A DNA stretch of 64,000 bases, from the NCBI GenBank assembly GCA_903870245.1, contig CAIQCB010000041.1:1-64000 (forward strand), written 5' to 3'. The position numbers were made by a program, and so were the translations under genes. The notes under the pieces are model-generated. The model saw only the letters and a program-made list of their open reading frames with translations, did not search any database and was not told where the DNA came from. This document shows positions 1 to 6,602 of the stretch, piece by piece; positions within the stretch are counted from its first letter, which is position 1; the number at the start of each line of letters is the position of its first letter. The stretch is from an uncultured Methylocystaceae bacterium. GTDB taxonomy: Bacteria; Pseudomonadota; Alphaproteobacteria; Rhizobiales; Beijerinckiaceae.

Positions 1-322
1 ATTTGCAGATCGTCGTCTCGTCAGGAGATGCTTCTGCGCCGAGGTCGATCCCGACAAATTTGCGCATCGCATCGCTGTCGTAAAGGCAATCTTCCGCCTG
101 CGGGTCCGACAGATTGAACCATTGTTGAAGGAAGTAGATCCTCAGCATTCGCTCTATGCCGATGGGCGGACGGCCTCTTTGGCCCGAGGGATAATGGGGC
201 TCGATCAGGCTGCACAGTTCACGCCACGGGACGACAGCGTCCATCTCGCTCAGGAAGCGCTCGCGCCTCGTTTGCTTGTGATGAGCCTGAAAACCGATGC
301 TGGTAAATGTCATTTGGCGCAT
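1..322 (-). CDS. IS5-family transposase, N-terminal part
   Basis: The minus-strand frame from the ATG at 320-322 gives 107 residues up to the edge, starting MRQMTFTSIGFQAHHKQTRR. It carries signatures of IS5 DDE transposases: FLxEMDxVVPW, a LIEPHYP segment, RMLRIYFLQQWFNLSDPQAEDCLYD in outline, and FVGIDLG followed by PDETTI. The last stretch would lead into the first catalytic Asp region, which is outside the window. It catalyses cut-and-paste transposition of its own element. Nothing in the visible part is broken, so the element may be intact. It sits at the left end of the visible part of the island and points away from it. Confidence 0.85.
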   Translation of the reverse strand, partial: MRQMTFTSIGFQAHHKQTRRERFLSEMDAVVPWRELCSLIEPHYPSGQRGRPPIGIERMLRIYFLQQWFNLSDPQAEDCLYDSDAMRKFVGIDLGAEASPDETTICK

Positions 323-395
323 GGCAACCTCGCAGAGAGATTGAATCAAATCAAAAGCGATTTGCCAAGATCAGAGGATTTAATCAGAGGTTCCC
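1..395 (-). mobile_element. IS5-family insertion sequence, cut by window edge
   Basis: A leftward transposase reading frame begins at 322 and runs off the left edge. Upstream of it, the stretch ending near 395 reads on the minus strand as GGGAACCTCTGATTAAATCC, which has the look of an IS5-family terminal inverted repeat. The other end is outside the window, so the second repeat and any target duplication cannot be checked, and the exact right boundary is uncertain by a few bases. Confidence 0.75.
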
Positions 396-433
396 TACAA
401 ACAACTCTCGGTCTCTGGCCAGTCAGTAATTTT

Positions 434-787
434 CTATCGCCTTAATATTCGCATATCGCGCGGCGCGCCGTCGCGGCTTGTGCGATGCACGGCAAGAGAT
501 GACAGGTGAAAGCCTAAAGGACTCGAGTCATGTTTTGTCCCCTCTTCGATTGCAGGAGCTAGCACGATCCGGCGCGATAAGTGATCCTCGATCAAGCCAG
601 CGATCAGGCGCATGGTCTCGCTGGTGATGTCACGCTGGCGCTGGTCGCGCGCAACACGCCACGCATAGGCGAGCCAATAGCCAAAGGTGAGGCCATCGCC
701 ACGGCGACAGGATGCTGCATATACGCGATGCGCCTTGCGCATGATGGCGCGGCGGTCATAGGCGCTAGGCTGTGGTTGCTTCGTCAT
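434..787 (-). CDS. hypothetical island-associated small protein
   Basis: A 117-residue frame with a conserved-looking core near the N terminus: IMRKAHRVYAA, then a Gly-Leu-Thr-Phe turn, then YWLAYAWRVARDQR. This pattern (MRxAH followed by a short aromatic helix ending in W..AR) is common in small phage- and island-borne proteins of alphaproteobacteria, for which I know no function. The C-terminal half looks low in structure. A frame at 15564-15866, beyond the island's right attachment site, has a related core. I see no recognisable catalytic motif. Expression and function are unknown, and the reading frame itself is moderately supported. Confidence 0.5.
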   Translation of the reverse strand: MTKQPQPSAYDRRAIMRKAHRVYAASCRRGDGLTFGYWLAYAWRVARDQRQRDITSETMRLIAGLIEDHLSRRIVLAPAIEEGTKHDSSPLGFHLSSLAVHRTSRDGAPRDMRILRR

Positions 788-837
788 GTCGTCGCCTCGA
801 TCAATTCAATCTCCCGGCCGGCCGGGGTCCAGTTTCC

Positions 838-1167
838 ATGTGCAGGCTTTCCGAGTATTTGCCGCTAACCCCGAGCGGCCCCGCACATGCGCCGGGAGAT
901 TATTCCGCCGCGACCGTCAATCGCGCTAAGCGCGCCGCCTCCTGGATCGGGAGATACATCGAAGACGAGGTAATGAAGCGGATAATTATCGTTTGCATCG
1001 CTTGTATCGCCGCTGGGCATCCGGTCGAGAGAACGATGAAACGCAAGGGCTGGGCGCAGTCGACGGTCCGAAAGAAAAAGGCTCAGGGTCTCAGCCCGAT
1101 CGCGGCCGGATTGAATCAAAGCCGGGAGCCGTTTCCCAAGGCGAGGGTTTTTCACAAGGGCATTTAG
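838..1167 (+). CDS. doubtful small ORF with an HTH-like segment
   Basis: This frame yields 109 residues from an ATG at 838. The middle part reads like a helical regulator: an AKRAASWIGRYIEDEV helix, a hydrophobic CIACIAAGHPVER helix, and GWAQSTVRKKKAQGL, which resembles a recognition helix. The start is not well placed, no clear ribosome site is seen, and the tail after residue 85 looks non-coding. A competing minus-strand frame (865-1155) shows nothing better. It may be a decayed piece of a phage-type regulator. I include it because it covers a stretch of almost 500 bases that would otherwise be empty. Confidence 0.25.
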   Translation: MCRLSEYLPLTPSGPAHAPGDYSAATVNRAKRAASWIGRYIEDEVMKRIIIVCIACIAAGHPVERTMKRKGWAQSTVRKKKAQGLSPIAAGLNQSREPFPKARVFHKGI

Positions 1168-1267
1168 GGCTAAAGTGGTCCCCAGTCATTTCAGCGATGG
1201 AGGAGCTGGAATGAGTGTGGCGCCGATATTGGCCGACTAACCGCAATCATCAACAAGTGGTAAGACC

Positions 1268-1465
1268 ATGAACCCTATGGACCCTCAATGGGCGATTTTT
1301 TTGGCCCTTCTCTGGATCGGTTACTACGTCAATCGCATTGCCAATGATGTCCGCGCTATCCGCTATTCTAAAAATTATGAACACGGAATCGATCCATCGG
1401 GAGAGCATAGCGCCGAACCGACTGTGCTTTCCGTTCGCGTTGTTGGTGGTCATCTTGATCGATAA
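1268..1465 (+). CDS. possible small membrane protein
   Basis: The frame encodes 65 residues with one likely membrane segment near the start (WAIFLALLWIGYYV), followed by a charged tail. The ribosome site is weak. It lies among decayed genes of the island, so it could be a remnant. No family is recognised. Confidence 0.3.
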   Translation: MNPMDPQWAIFLALLWIGYYVNRIANDVRAIRYSKNYEHGIDPSGEHSAEPTVLSVRVVGGHLDR

Positions 1466-1740
1466 TCTCGCCTTATCGCGTCGTTTCACTCCGGGCCGGT
1501 CGGCTCTACAAAATCGGAATCACAAACGCGGACGTGAAGTTGCGATTCAATCGGGACAGCTTGTCGATCACGGTCCTGAACCCCTGGCAATATGAGACAG
1601 TCGGCGGTGCGATCGCCGCTGAAAGAAAGATTCTCCAGGATCATCGGCTCATCGCTACGCGGGTGATCCGGTTCTCTATAATGGAAACACTGAGCTTTTT
1701 TGTCCGCGACGTCCCGGGACTCGACGACCTGATCTCATGA
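1465..1740 (+). pseudogene. GIY-YIG-type nuclease remnant with two frameshifts
   Basis: The frame around 1500-1650 reads GRLYKIGITNADVKLRFN, then AAERKILQDH, typical of the phage-type GIY-YIG nuclease core (second motif YKIGIT, later glutamate in ExxIL). After that the match moves to another frame: RYAGDPVLYNGNTELF is read one frame over. It then returns to the first frame for FVRDVPGLDDLIS. The second switch falls on a run of six T at about 1694-1699, a likely slip site. The first GIY motif is missing, a stop lies just upstream (near 1459), and there is no good start codon. The gene is therefore dead. Such nucleases are common in phages and mobile islands. Confidence 0.6.
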
Positions 1741-1783
1741 GCATTTCTGATTACCGGCGCCGCGTCTTAAGCCTCACGCCTTC

Positions 1784-2013
1784 TCAGCCCTTAACGCTGG
1801 AAACGCCGGCCTGCATAAGTTCAGCTCCGGCTCCAGCTAGGGCCGCGATGATTTCCTGCATGTTCGACGATCTCAGCTCGCGCTTGCCAGTCTCAAAAAG
1901 GGAGTTCGTGCGCGCTGATATTTGACAGGCCTCACCGAGGTCTTGCGCGGTCCAATTCAAAAGCTGTCGGGCGGCGCGGCATTGCTCAGGGCGGCGATGC
2001 TGTGGTCGCTCAT
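1784..2013 (-). pseudogene. XRE-family regulator with a frameshift
   Basis: On the minus strand the ATG at 2011-2013 opens MSDHSIAAL and then meets a stop after 18 codons. One frame over, from about 1995, the sequence reads PEQCRAARQLLNWTAQDLGE, then ISARTNSLFETGKREL, and ends AELMQAGVSSVKG at 1784. This is the standard layout of short XRE regulators in alphaproteobacteria, where the start is normally in frame with the PEQCRAAR segment. The frame that holds the helix-turn-helix has a stop directly upstream and no start codon, so a small indel near 1990-2000 has broken the gene. It would have bound operator DNA in the mobile element. Confidence 0.6.
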
Positions 2014-2195
2014 GAGCGGACGCTCACGGCGAAGGGACCAGTCAGCCGGGCGACGAAGCGGTCACGCTGGGCGACGGTCGAGAAGCAAAATTCCGACAGG
2101 TTGCCGGAGTCCGGGTGAAGAAACTGCACGGCGAGACCGGCGGCCCGGTCGGCGTCTCTCTTCGCTCTGGCAAGGGCGATGGTCTCGGGTTTCAC
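2010..2195 (-). CDS. small hypothetical island protein
   Basis: A 61-residue frame with a GTG start at 2195 preceded by a GGAG-type site. It begins MKPETIALARAKRDAD and continues with a helical, charged N-terminal half, then an FLHPDSGNLSEFCFST segment. It overlaps the start of the frameshifted XRE gene by 4 bases (an ATGA-type junction), which suggests the two once formed an operon. I do not recognise a family. Composition and the coupled junction favour a real gene. Confidence 0.45.
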   Translation of the reverse strand: MKPETIALARAKRDADRAAGLAVQFLHPDSGNLSEFCFSTVAQRDRFVARLTGPFAVSVRS

Positions 2196-2303
2196 GCCCT
2201 CCGGCCATTGCTATTCGTGGTTGTGGTCGAATTGCATCGGACAAGCCTCCGGCGTTCGCCGGAAAAGCCTTTCCCGGCGTGGCGTGGTGTGGTAGGGGTT
2301 CAA

Positions 2304-2374
2304 TACCTAGAGGATTAAACGAGCCCTAGGGCATTTTAAATACCCTAGGTATTAAACAAGCTAGAGGGATTAAA
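2304..2374 (+). promoter_or_regulatory. four-fold CTAG repeat, likely operator of the XRE gene
   Basis: CTAG occurs at 2307, 2326, 2345 and 2361, the first three exactly 19 bases apart. Each is followed by an ATTAAA-type tail (AGGATTAAAC, GGGCATTTTAAA, GTATTAAAC, AGGGATTAAA), and the middle ones are palindromes (CCCTAGGG, ACCTAGGGTA read on the minus strand). The block ends at the start codon of the XRE gene at 2374. Repeats in phase on the helix just before a repressor gene are typical of autoregulation. Confidence 0.65.
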
Positions 2375-2616
2375 TGCTAACCAGTGAGCAAGTCAGGGCG
2401 GCGCGGGCGCTTCTACGCTGGGAACAAAAAGACCTTGCCGGCGCGACTCAGGTTTCTTTGCCATCAATTAAGCGCCTCGAAGCCCAGCCCGGCCCTCTTG
2501 CTGCCCAGCCCCGGACAGTCGCCGCGATCCGCGCCGCTCTGGAGGCGGCCGGGGTGATTTTTGTAGACGAAAACGGCGAGGGTCCAGGCGTTCGGCTCAG
2601 GAAGACGAAGCCATGA
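2374..2616 (+). CDS. XRE-family transcriptional regulator
   Basis: An 80-residue protein with an N-terminal Cro/CI-type helix-turn-helix: EQVRAARALLRWEQKDLAGA forms the first helices, VSLPSIKRLEAQPG the recognition helix region, followed by TVAAIRAALEAAGV and the usual GVIFVDENG beta-tail with GVRLRK. The layout and length fit the short XRE proteins common in alphaproteobacterial mobile elements. It likely binds the CTAG repeats that end at its own start codon. The next gene starts within its last codons (ATGA), so the two are probably co-transcribed. The target outside the operon is not known. Confidence 0.85.
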   Translation: MLTSEQVRAARALLRWEQKDLAGATQVSLPSIKRLEAQPGPLAAQPRTVAAIRAALEAAGVIFVDENGEGPGVRLRKTKP

Positions 2617-2876
2617 ACAAGCCCCGCCATCACGATGACCGAACGCGCGCGGCCTATGAGCGCTTCGGCTCAATCGTTTTCTACTGCGGCTTTTTCAGCG
2701 GTATCATTGCAGCTGGCGCATTGCTTTATGCAGAGATGGCCAAAATGAACAAAAGCCTGTTTGAGGCTTTGGCCGGCGACAGCGCGATCGCTCTATCGCT
2801 CATTGCCGCGTTTATGGTGCCGCTCAGCATTGGCTGGGTTGTGCGCTTCTTCATCTCTGGGCGCCGGTATCTATAA
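2613..2876 (+). CDS. small two-helix membrane protein
   Basis: An 87-residue protein overlapping the XRE stop by 4 bases. Two hydrophobic segments are clear: roughly residues 19-40 (SIVFYCGFFSGIIAAGALLY) and 58-82 (AIALSLIAAFMVPLSIGWVVRFF). The first 15 residues are polar and charged and should lie in the cytoplasm. I recognise no family. The coupled position suggests a regulator/membrane-protein pair under control of the CTAG operator, but its role is unknown. Confidence 0.6.
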   Translation: MNKPRHHDDRTRAAYERFGSIVFYCGFFSGIIAAGALLYAEMAKMNKSLFEALAGDSAIALSLIAAFMVPLSIGWVVRFFISGRRYL

Positions 2877-2912
2877 CGCTGGCTCATTATTCAACTGCGG
2901 AAAGATAAGCCA

Positions 2913-3131
2913 ATGTCTGATGTCGTAAGAGACAGCAACGGAACTGAATTGAAAGACGGCGATTCCGTCACTTTGATAAAAGACCTAAGAGTTAAAGGCA
3001 CTTCTACAACTCTGAAGCGCGGAACGATGATAAAAAATATTCGTCTCACGGGAGACCCTGCCGAGATTGAATGTCGGGCAGAAAAAATCAAAGACCTTGT
3101 ATTGAAGACAGAGTTTCTCAAAAAGGCATAA
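2913..3131 (+). CDS. PhnA/YjdM-domain protein, short form
   Basis: A 72-residue protein that matches the C-terminal PhnA domain: VRDSNGTELKDGDSVTLIKD, LRVKGTSTTLKRGT, IKNIRLTGDPAEIEC, and the end LKTEFLKKA. The full-length family (YjdM, about 110 residues) also has an N-terminal zinc ribbon, which is absent here. The name came from the phn locus, but the domain is not known to act in phosphonate breakdown and its role is unclear. Short stand-alone forms are common. It is followed 20 bases later by an XRE-like gene. The gene seems intact, with a plausible start. Confidence 0.8.
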   Translation: MSDVVRDSNGTELKDGDSVTLIKDLRVKGTSTTLKRGTMIKNIRLTGDPAEIECRAEKIKDLVLKTEFLKKA

Positions 3132-3150
3132 AAATCAGGAAGGCCAAGCC

Positions 3151-3348
3151 ATGACGCCGGCGCAATTCAGGACCGAACGGGAGCGGCTGGGCTTCACGCA
3201 AGAGCCAGTCGCCGACATGGCGGATTTGAGCTATGAGACCGTTCGAGATTTCGAGGAAGGTCAGCCGGTCAACGCCGACTTGATCGAATGCCTGCGGGTG
3301 ACGCTGGAGTCGCTGGGCGCCGACTTTGCCTCGGCCGTCGATCAATAA
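3151..3348 (+). CDS. small XRE-like helix-turn-helix protein
   Basis: A 65-residue protein that is little more than a helix-turn-helix: TPAQFRTERERLGFTQEPVA, then MADLSYETVRDFEEG, then ECLRVTLESLGADF. A site reading AGGAAGG lies before the ATG. Proline at the position where most family members have a leucine or an acidic residue is odd (TQEPVA rather than TQEELA). It may be a repressor or a remnant of one. It is the last gene of the short rightward run 2374-3348. Confidence 0.65.
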   Translation: MTPAQFRTERERLGFTQEPVADMADLSYETVRDFEEGQPVNADLIECLRVTLESLGADFASAVDQ

Positions 3349-3444
3349 GCGATCATGCGCAAGATCAGGTGATTTTGTCGACCAGATTAACTAAATGACG
3401 AAGGGTGAGATAGCTCCTCAGATCTTCTATATGAGGCATAGTAG

Positions 3445-4047
3445 ATGACTTATTATGATTTTTTCAAAGATTGGCAGAGCTTAATAAGCTCAATAATAGC
3501 GTTTATTGCAATATTCTTTGGTGCCAATCATAAGTTTAAACTTGATAGAAAACGTGATGACCAATTGAGGGCTGATGAGGCTCGATCTGTGTTAGCAGCT
3601 CTTTATGGTGAAATCATAAGCCTTCGCCAACAAGCCGGTAAATTAGCAGAATTTCTTGGAAAAACAGAAATAAATGATAGTAAAGAATATTTTGATACTG
3701 ATCATCTTAAGAGACATTACTCTTTAACGGAGCCGTTTCTATATAAGCAACTGACATCTAAAATCGGACTAATCGACCCAAATATAATCATCGAAATCGC
3801 AGATTTTTATAGAACTTATGAGGAAGCCAGGAGAGAACTTTTTAAATTAGGAGATGTTAGGCTAATCGACTGCTCGGAAGATAGATTCATCATGTACCGA
3901 TGCTGCGAAGCTGTTAAAATTGTTGAGCCGACTCTGAGAAAGATCGAGGCAATTCTAATAATAAATTCCGCAAGCGAAGTTGATATAGAAAGCGCTAAAT
4001 GGGTAAAAGAGATTGATGAAACAATGTATGATGAAATAAATTCCTAA
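3445..4047 (+). CDS. AT-rich orphan, membrane-anchored protein
   Basis: A 200-residue protein in strikingly AT-rich sequence. One membrane helix lies near the N terminus (about residues 11-25, SLISSIIAFIAIFFGANH), followed by a charged KFKLDRKRDDQLRADEA region and a mostly helical soluble part. No catalytic motif or known domain is recognised. The overall form (one N-terminal helix, then a long helical cytoplasmic domain) resembles hypothetical proteins carried by defence and mobile islands. Base composition differs sharply from the chromosome, so recent transfer is likely. Function unknown. Confidence 0.65.
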   Translation: MTYYDFFKDWQSLISSIIAFIAIFFGANHKFKLDRKRDDQLRADEARSVLAALYGEIISLRQQAGKLAEFLGKTEINDSKEYFDTDHLKRHYSLTEPFLYKQLTSKIGLIDPNIIIEIADFYRTYEEARRELFKLGDVRLIDCSEDRFIMYRCCEAVKIVEPTLRKIEAILIINSASEVDIESAKWVKEIDETMYDEINS

Positions 4048-4306
4048 ATTAATTTCATTAATATGTATCTATGCCGGAAATTCATAGCATTAAAACTCCA
4101 TGATAGATACAGCTATCGCCTCGTGTAATTAATTACGATGACATGCGGCCTGCTTTGTATAGTTGCTCATTTTGATGGTTACTTACATCCCACCCTTAAG
4201 ATAAAGGAAATTGCCTCTTGACTAAAAAGTGATTCTCCGGAATGTTTAATTTTGGCGTTTGTGAGTTTTATGTTTTTGATTTTATCCATTCATCCGGAGC
4301 GTAAAA

Positions 4307-4921
4307 ATGCGAGGAAAACTCCTGCAAATACTTTCTGCCTCCTTATTTTTTTCTTGCGGACACGCGTCGGCTGTTGAAGTAACCTATGCGTTGCCTTGGG
4401 ATGGCACGACCTTCATTTCGAATTGGGGATCGGGGAATAATTCAACACACACATACGCACAAAGCTTTGGCTCAAGTTATTTACCGATATTCCATACTAC
4501 AACCAGCATCTCTTTTTATTATAAGTTGTTGTCTGGTTCCCCGCAATCATATACATTTTCCCTATATAAATATGGCGGAAATGGTCCTTTAAGTGCAAAT
4601 CCATTATCCACTAACAGCCTTACCCCGTTTTATACTACGGGGGTGTTAACGGCACCCTCTTCAACATCATCCTTTACTAAGGTAACATACGATTTAAGCG
4701 GCCTTCAGCTTTCTGGAGTTAATAATTCTCCGGCATATTATTATGCTACAATATCTACGTTGGGTCTAGCGAACTCAGATGGTGAATATGGCATAGGTGG
4801 AACAGGCTTAGTTGGATCAGGCTATGGAGGTTTTATATATAATAACAATCAAACGTTAAATACTTCTTGGCAACTCAGCAATGCTTATATGGCCTATGAA
4901 GTCACAGGTCTTTCTAATTGA
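4307..4921 (+). CDS. secreted beta-rich protein of unknown function
   Basis: A 204-residue protein with a clear signal peptide (MRGKLLQILSASLFFSCGHA, cut probably after HASA). The mature part is rich in Ser, Thr, Gly, Asn and Tyr with alternating beta-strand patterns, such as SISFYYKLLSGSPQSYTFSL and SSFTKVTYDLSGLQLSG. It resembles the beta-sandwich proteins often found with PEP-CTERM anchors, but no PEP motif, C-terminal helix or basic tail is present. The sequence is AT-rich like the gene before it. The 258 bases upstream carry no gene. I cannot name a function, and surface exposure or secretion is inferred from the signal peptide alone. Confidence 0.65.
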   Translation: MRGKLLQILSASLFFSCGHASAVEVTYALPWDGTTFISNWGSGNNSTHTYAQSFGSSYLPIFHTTTSISFYYKLLSGSPQSYTFSLYKYGGNGPLSANPLSTNSLTPFYTTGVLTAPSSTSSFTKVTYDLSGLQLSGVNNSPAYYYATISTLGLANSDGEYGIGGTGLVGSGYGGFIYNNNQTLNTSWQLSNAYMAYEVTGLSN

Positions 4922-5209
4922 AGTAATTATAAATACGTATCCTCGCAGGCGCACATGTCTTCAGAGATATTTTCCATAGTATAAGGCTTTTCTGATCGAC
5001 CATTTTTTGGTATTGATTAACTGACACAGCGACATCTTAGTAAATTTTCATGAAACTATGCTGACAAAGACTTAAAGCTCTGGATATTTATCGGGAAAGC
5101 CTACCCGGTATTCGGGATGCTCTTACGCTCAACGGAAACGGTCCTGGCTCGCGTCTGGCGCTGGCGCGATGCTCTACTATGAACGGCCGGCGCGTCAATT
5201 CAGCCTTTA

Positions 5210-5461
5210 TCAAGCGTCCGCTTTCGGCTTTATCACGTCGTCGATAATGGCGGCGATCTTGACATCGGCTCGATCCAGCGCAGCTTCTAAGCCAGCGCGG
5301 TATTCGGGCGACACGTCCGCCGAATCGATCAGGAGTTCAATCGACCGGCGGGTGTCTGCGGATAGCAGTGTGAGCAGCTCTCGCGCCTCATCGCTTCGTA
5401 TTTTGCCGGGAGGAACGGATGCGATGTCGTCTGACGGCGGGGGGCGGTAAGGTCGTGTCAT
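5210..5461 (-). CDS. hypothetical protein paired with the small terminase
   Basis: An 83-residue protein starting inside the last codons of the small-terminase gene (ATGA overlap), so the two are translationally coupled. The sequence is helical: SDEARELLTLLSADTRRSIE, then AGLEAALDRADVKIAAIIDD. There is no known motif. It is the last gene of the leftward cassette. In phage genomes this place is often taken by a small packaging or head protein, but that is context only. Confidence 0.55.
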   Translation of the reverse strand: MTRPYRPPPSDDIASVPPGKIRSDEARELLTLLSADTRRSIELLIDSADVSPEYRAGLEAALDRADVKIAAIIDDVIKPKADA

Positions 5462-5937
5462 TTCTTTCCTTTGGCGAGCCGGTTGCGTTCGGCTGAAAAT
5501 TTTGCGCGGGCGCGGGCGACTGCGCCCTCGATATGATCATCTATGCGCTGGCGAATGGTCAGGTCGCGGGTAACGGCGGCGCCAAGCCCCGCCAGTTCTG
5601 TCCGCCAAGTGCCCATCACGTCAGAAAAGATTGCTTCGGCGTCGGCGAGCTCAACAAGCTGGCCTTGTTCGCGAGCGATCCGAAGCTCGATCTCGCGGGC
5701 GCGCGCCCGATGCACGGCGGCGGCTTCGGCTGTTTTTGATGTCCGGCGTTCCTCGTCCTTGAGCCATCGAATATAGCCCTGCACGCAGGCGACCAATGGG
5801 ACCATTCCGCGCGCGGGTCTCGGAATCCTGCCATCGCGGCACAGCTGGCGCAGATAGGTCGGCGTGATCGTCAGGAGCGCAGCCGCCTGGTCGACCGTAA
5901 TAAGATTGGCGCGCTTCTCAGGCGTCGTTTTCGTCAC
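5458..5937 (-). CDS. Nu1-type terminase small subunit
   Basis: From the GTG at 5935-5937, which has an AGGAGG site 7 bases before it, the product is 159 residues. The longer frame to 5970 lacks a ribosome site. The N terminus has a winged-helix-type HTH (ITVDQAAALLTITPTYLRQL, then CRDGRIP), as in phage lambda Nu1. The rest is a helical region with YIRWLKDEERRTS, EIELRIAREQGQLVE and a VMGTWRTELAGLGAAV segment typical of Nu1-like proteins. The protein recognises phage DNA for packaging and normally works with a large ATPase subunit. No large subunit is visible anywhere in the window, which fits a satellite element or a decayed prophage. Confidence 0.8.
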   Translation of the reverse strand: MTKTTPEKRANLITVDQAAALLTITPTYLRQLCRDGRIPRPARGMVPLVACVQGYIRWLKDEERRTSKTAEAAAVHRARAREIELRIAREQGQLVELADAEAIFSDVMGTWRTELAGLGAAVTRDLTIRQRIDDHIEGAVARARAKFSAERNRLAKGKK

Positions 5938-6205
5938 CGTCAGGCCTCCTGAAACGAAACAAAACCGCAATTTTCGAAAATTTTGTCACGCAAAAGCATC
6001 GGGCGGTCGCGCCGCCTCACGTTGCACTGCATCGAAAAGGAACCTTAAGGTCACGGCGGCGGGCTGGCGTGGCGCGCCCCGGCCGAAGCCAGGGCGCGAT
6101 GCGATGCTGATCGGATTGACGCCCAACGAATTTCGGGGGGAGGTGATCTTCTCTTGCCGTTGTTGGGTGCATCGCTTCACCCTCAAAGGTCTGCCCCCCT
6201 GTTGG

Positions 6206-6574
6206 TTATTGCAGCGTCGTCGGATCGAGCGGCGAGAAGGTCGACGCGGCGCGGGCACCGATGGCCGATTGCGTCCGCATGGTCTGCAATGCCGCGATGG
6301 CGGCCTCGGCGCTCATGTCTGTCTGAAGGGCCAGATGCTTGGCGGCTTGTTCGCGCCCCTTCGCGGCGGGTGATTCAATTATCTGGCGGCAGCGTTCCCT
6401 ATAAGCTTTTGCGCCTTCGGCCTGCCCTTGCTCGAAGCCGGCCTTTCGGCCTTCGGTCAGTCCGGCCTTCACGCCCTCGGGGTAGGATTCTGTGTAGCTT
6501 TGCTGCAATCCTTCGGCTTTTCCGACTTCGTAGGCGTTTGTGAGAGCTTCGTCGCTGTAAAGTTCTGTGGTCAT
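6206..6574 (-). CDS. protein like the scaffold tail of phage S49 head protease
   Basis: A 122-residue protein. The C-terminal part (RCRQIIESPAAKGREQAAKH, then LALQTDMSAEAAIAALQTM) closely resembles the C-terminal tails of phage S49-family head proteases, a region that in several phages acts as scaffold. The N-terminal part is a Glu/Gly/Ala repeat (AEGLQQ, EGVKAGL, EGRKAGF, EQGQAEGAKA) that should form a helix. The protease domain itself is absent and the start is clean, so this is not simply a cut gene. In phage satellites, scaffold-like proteins redirect capsid size, which makes a similar role here worth considering. The function is inferred. Confidence 0.6.
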   Translation of the reverse strand: MTTELYSDEALTNAYEVGKAEGLQQSYTESYPEGVKAGLTEGRKAGFEQGQAEGAKAYRERCRQIIESPAAKGREQAAKHLALQTDMSAEAAIAALQTMRTQSAIGARAASTFSPLDPTTLQ

Positions 6575-6602
6575 CGGTCTGTCTTTCTGTTCGTGGTTGT
6601 GG

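Noticed and set aside
865-1155. Minus-strand frame of 96 residues
   Set aside because: No family features, and the plus-strand frame in the same place has a more protein-like core, itself only weakly supported.
1922-2329. Plus-strand frame of 135 residues over the XRE remnant
   Set aside because: Arg- and Ser-rich without helices or motifs; it is the shadow of the minus-strand genes.
4201-4306. Promoter of the secreted beta-protein (TTGACT at about 4218)
   Set aside because: The -35-like hexamer has no good -10 partner at the right distance, so I do not list it.
5864-6373. Plus-strand frame of 169 residues
   Set aside because: Overlaps the start of the small-terminase gene and the scaffold-like gene on the other strand, and has no conserved features.
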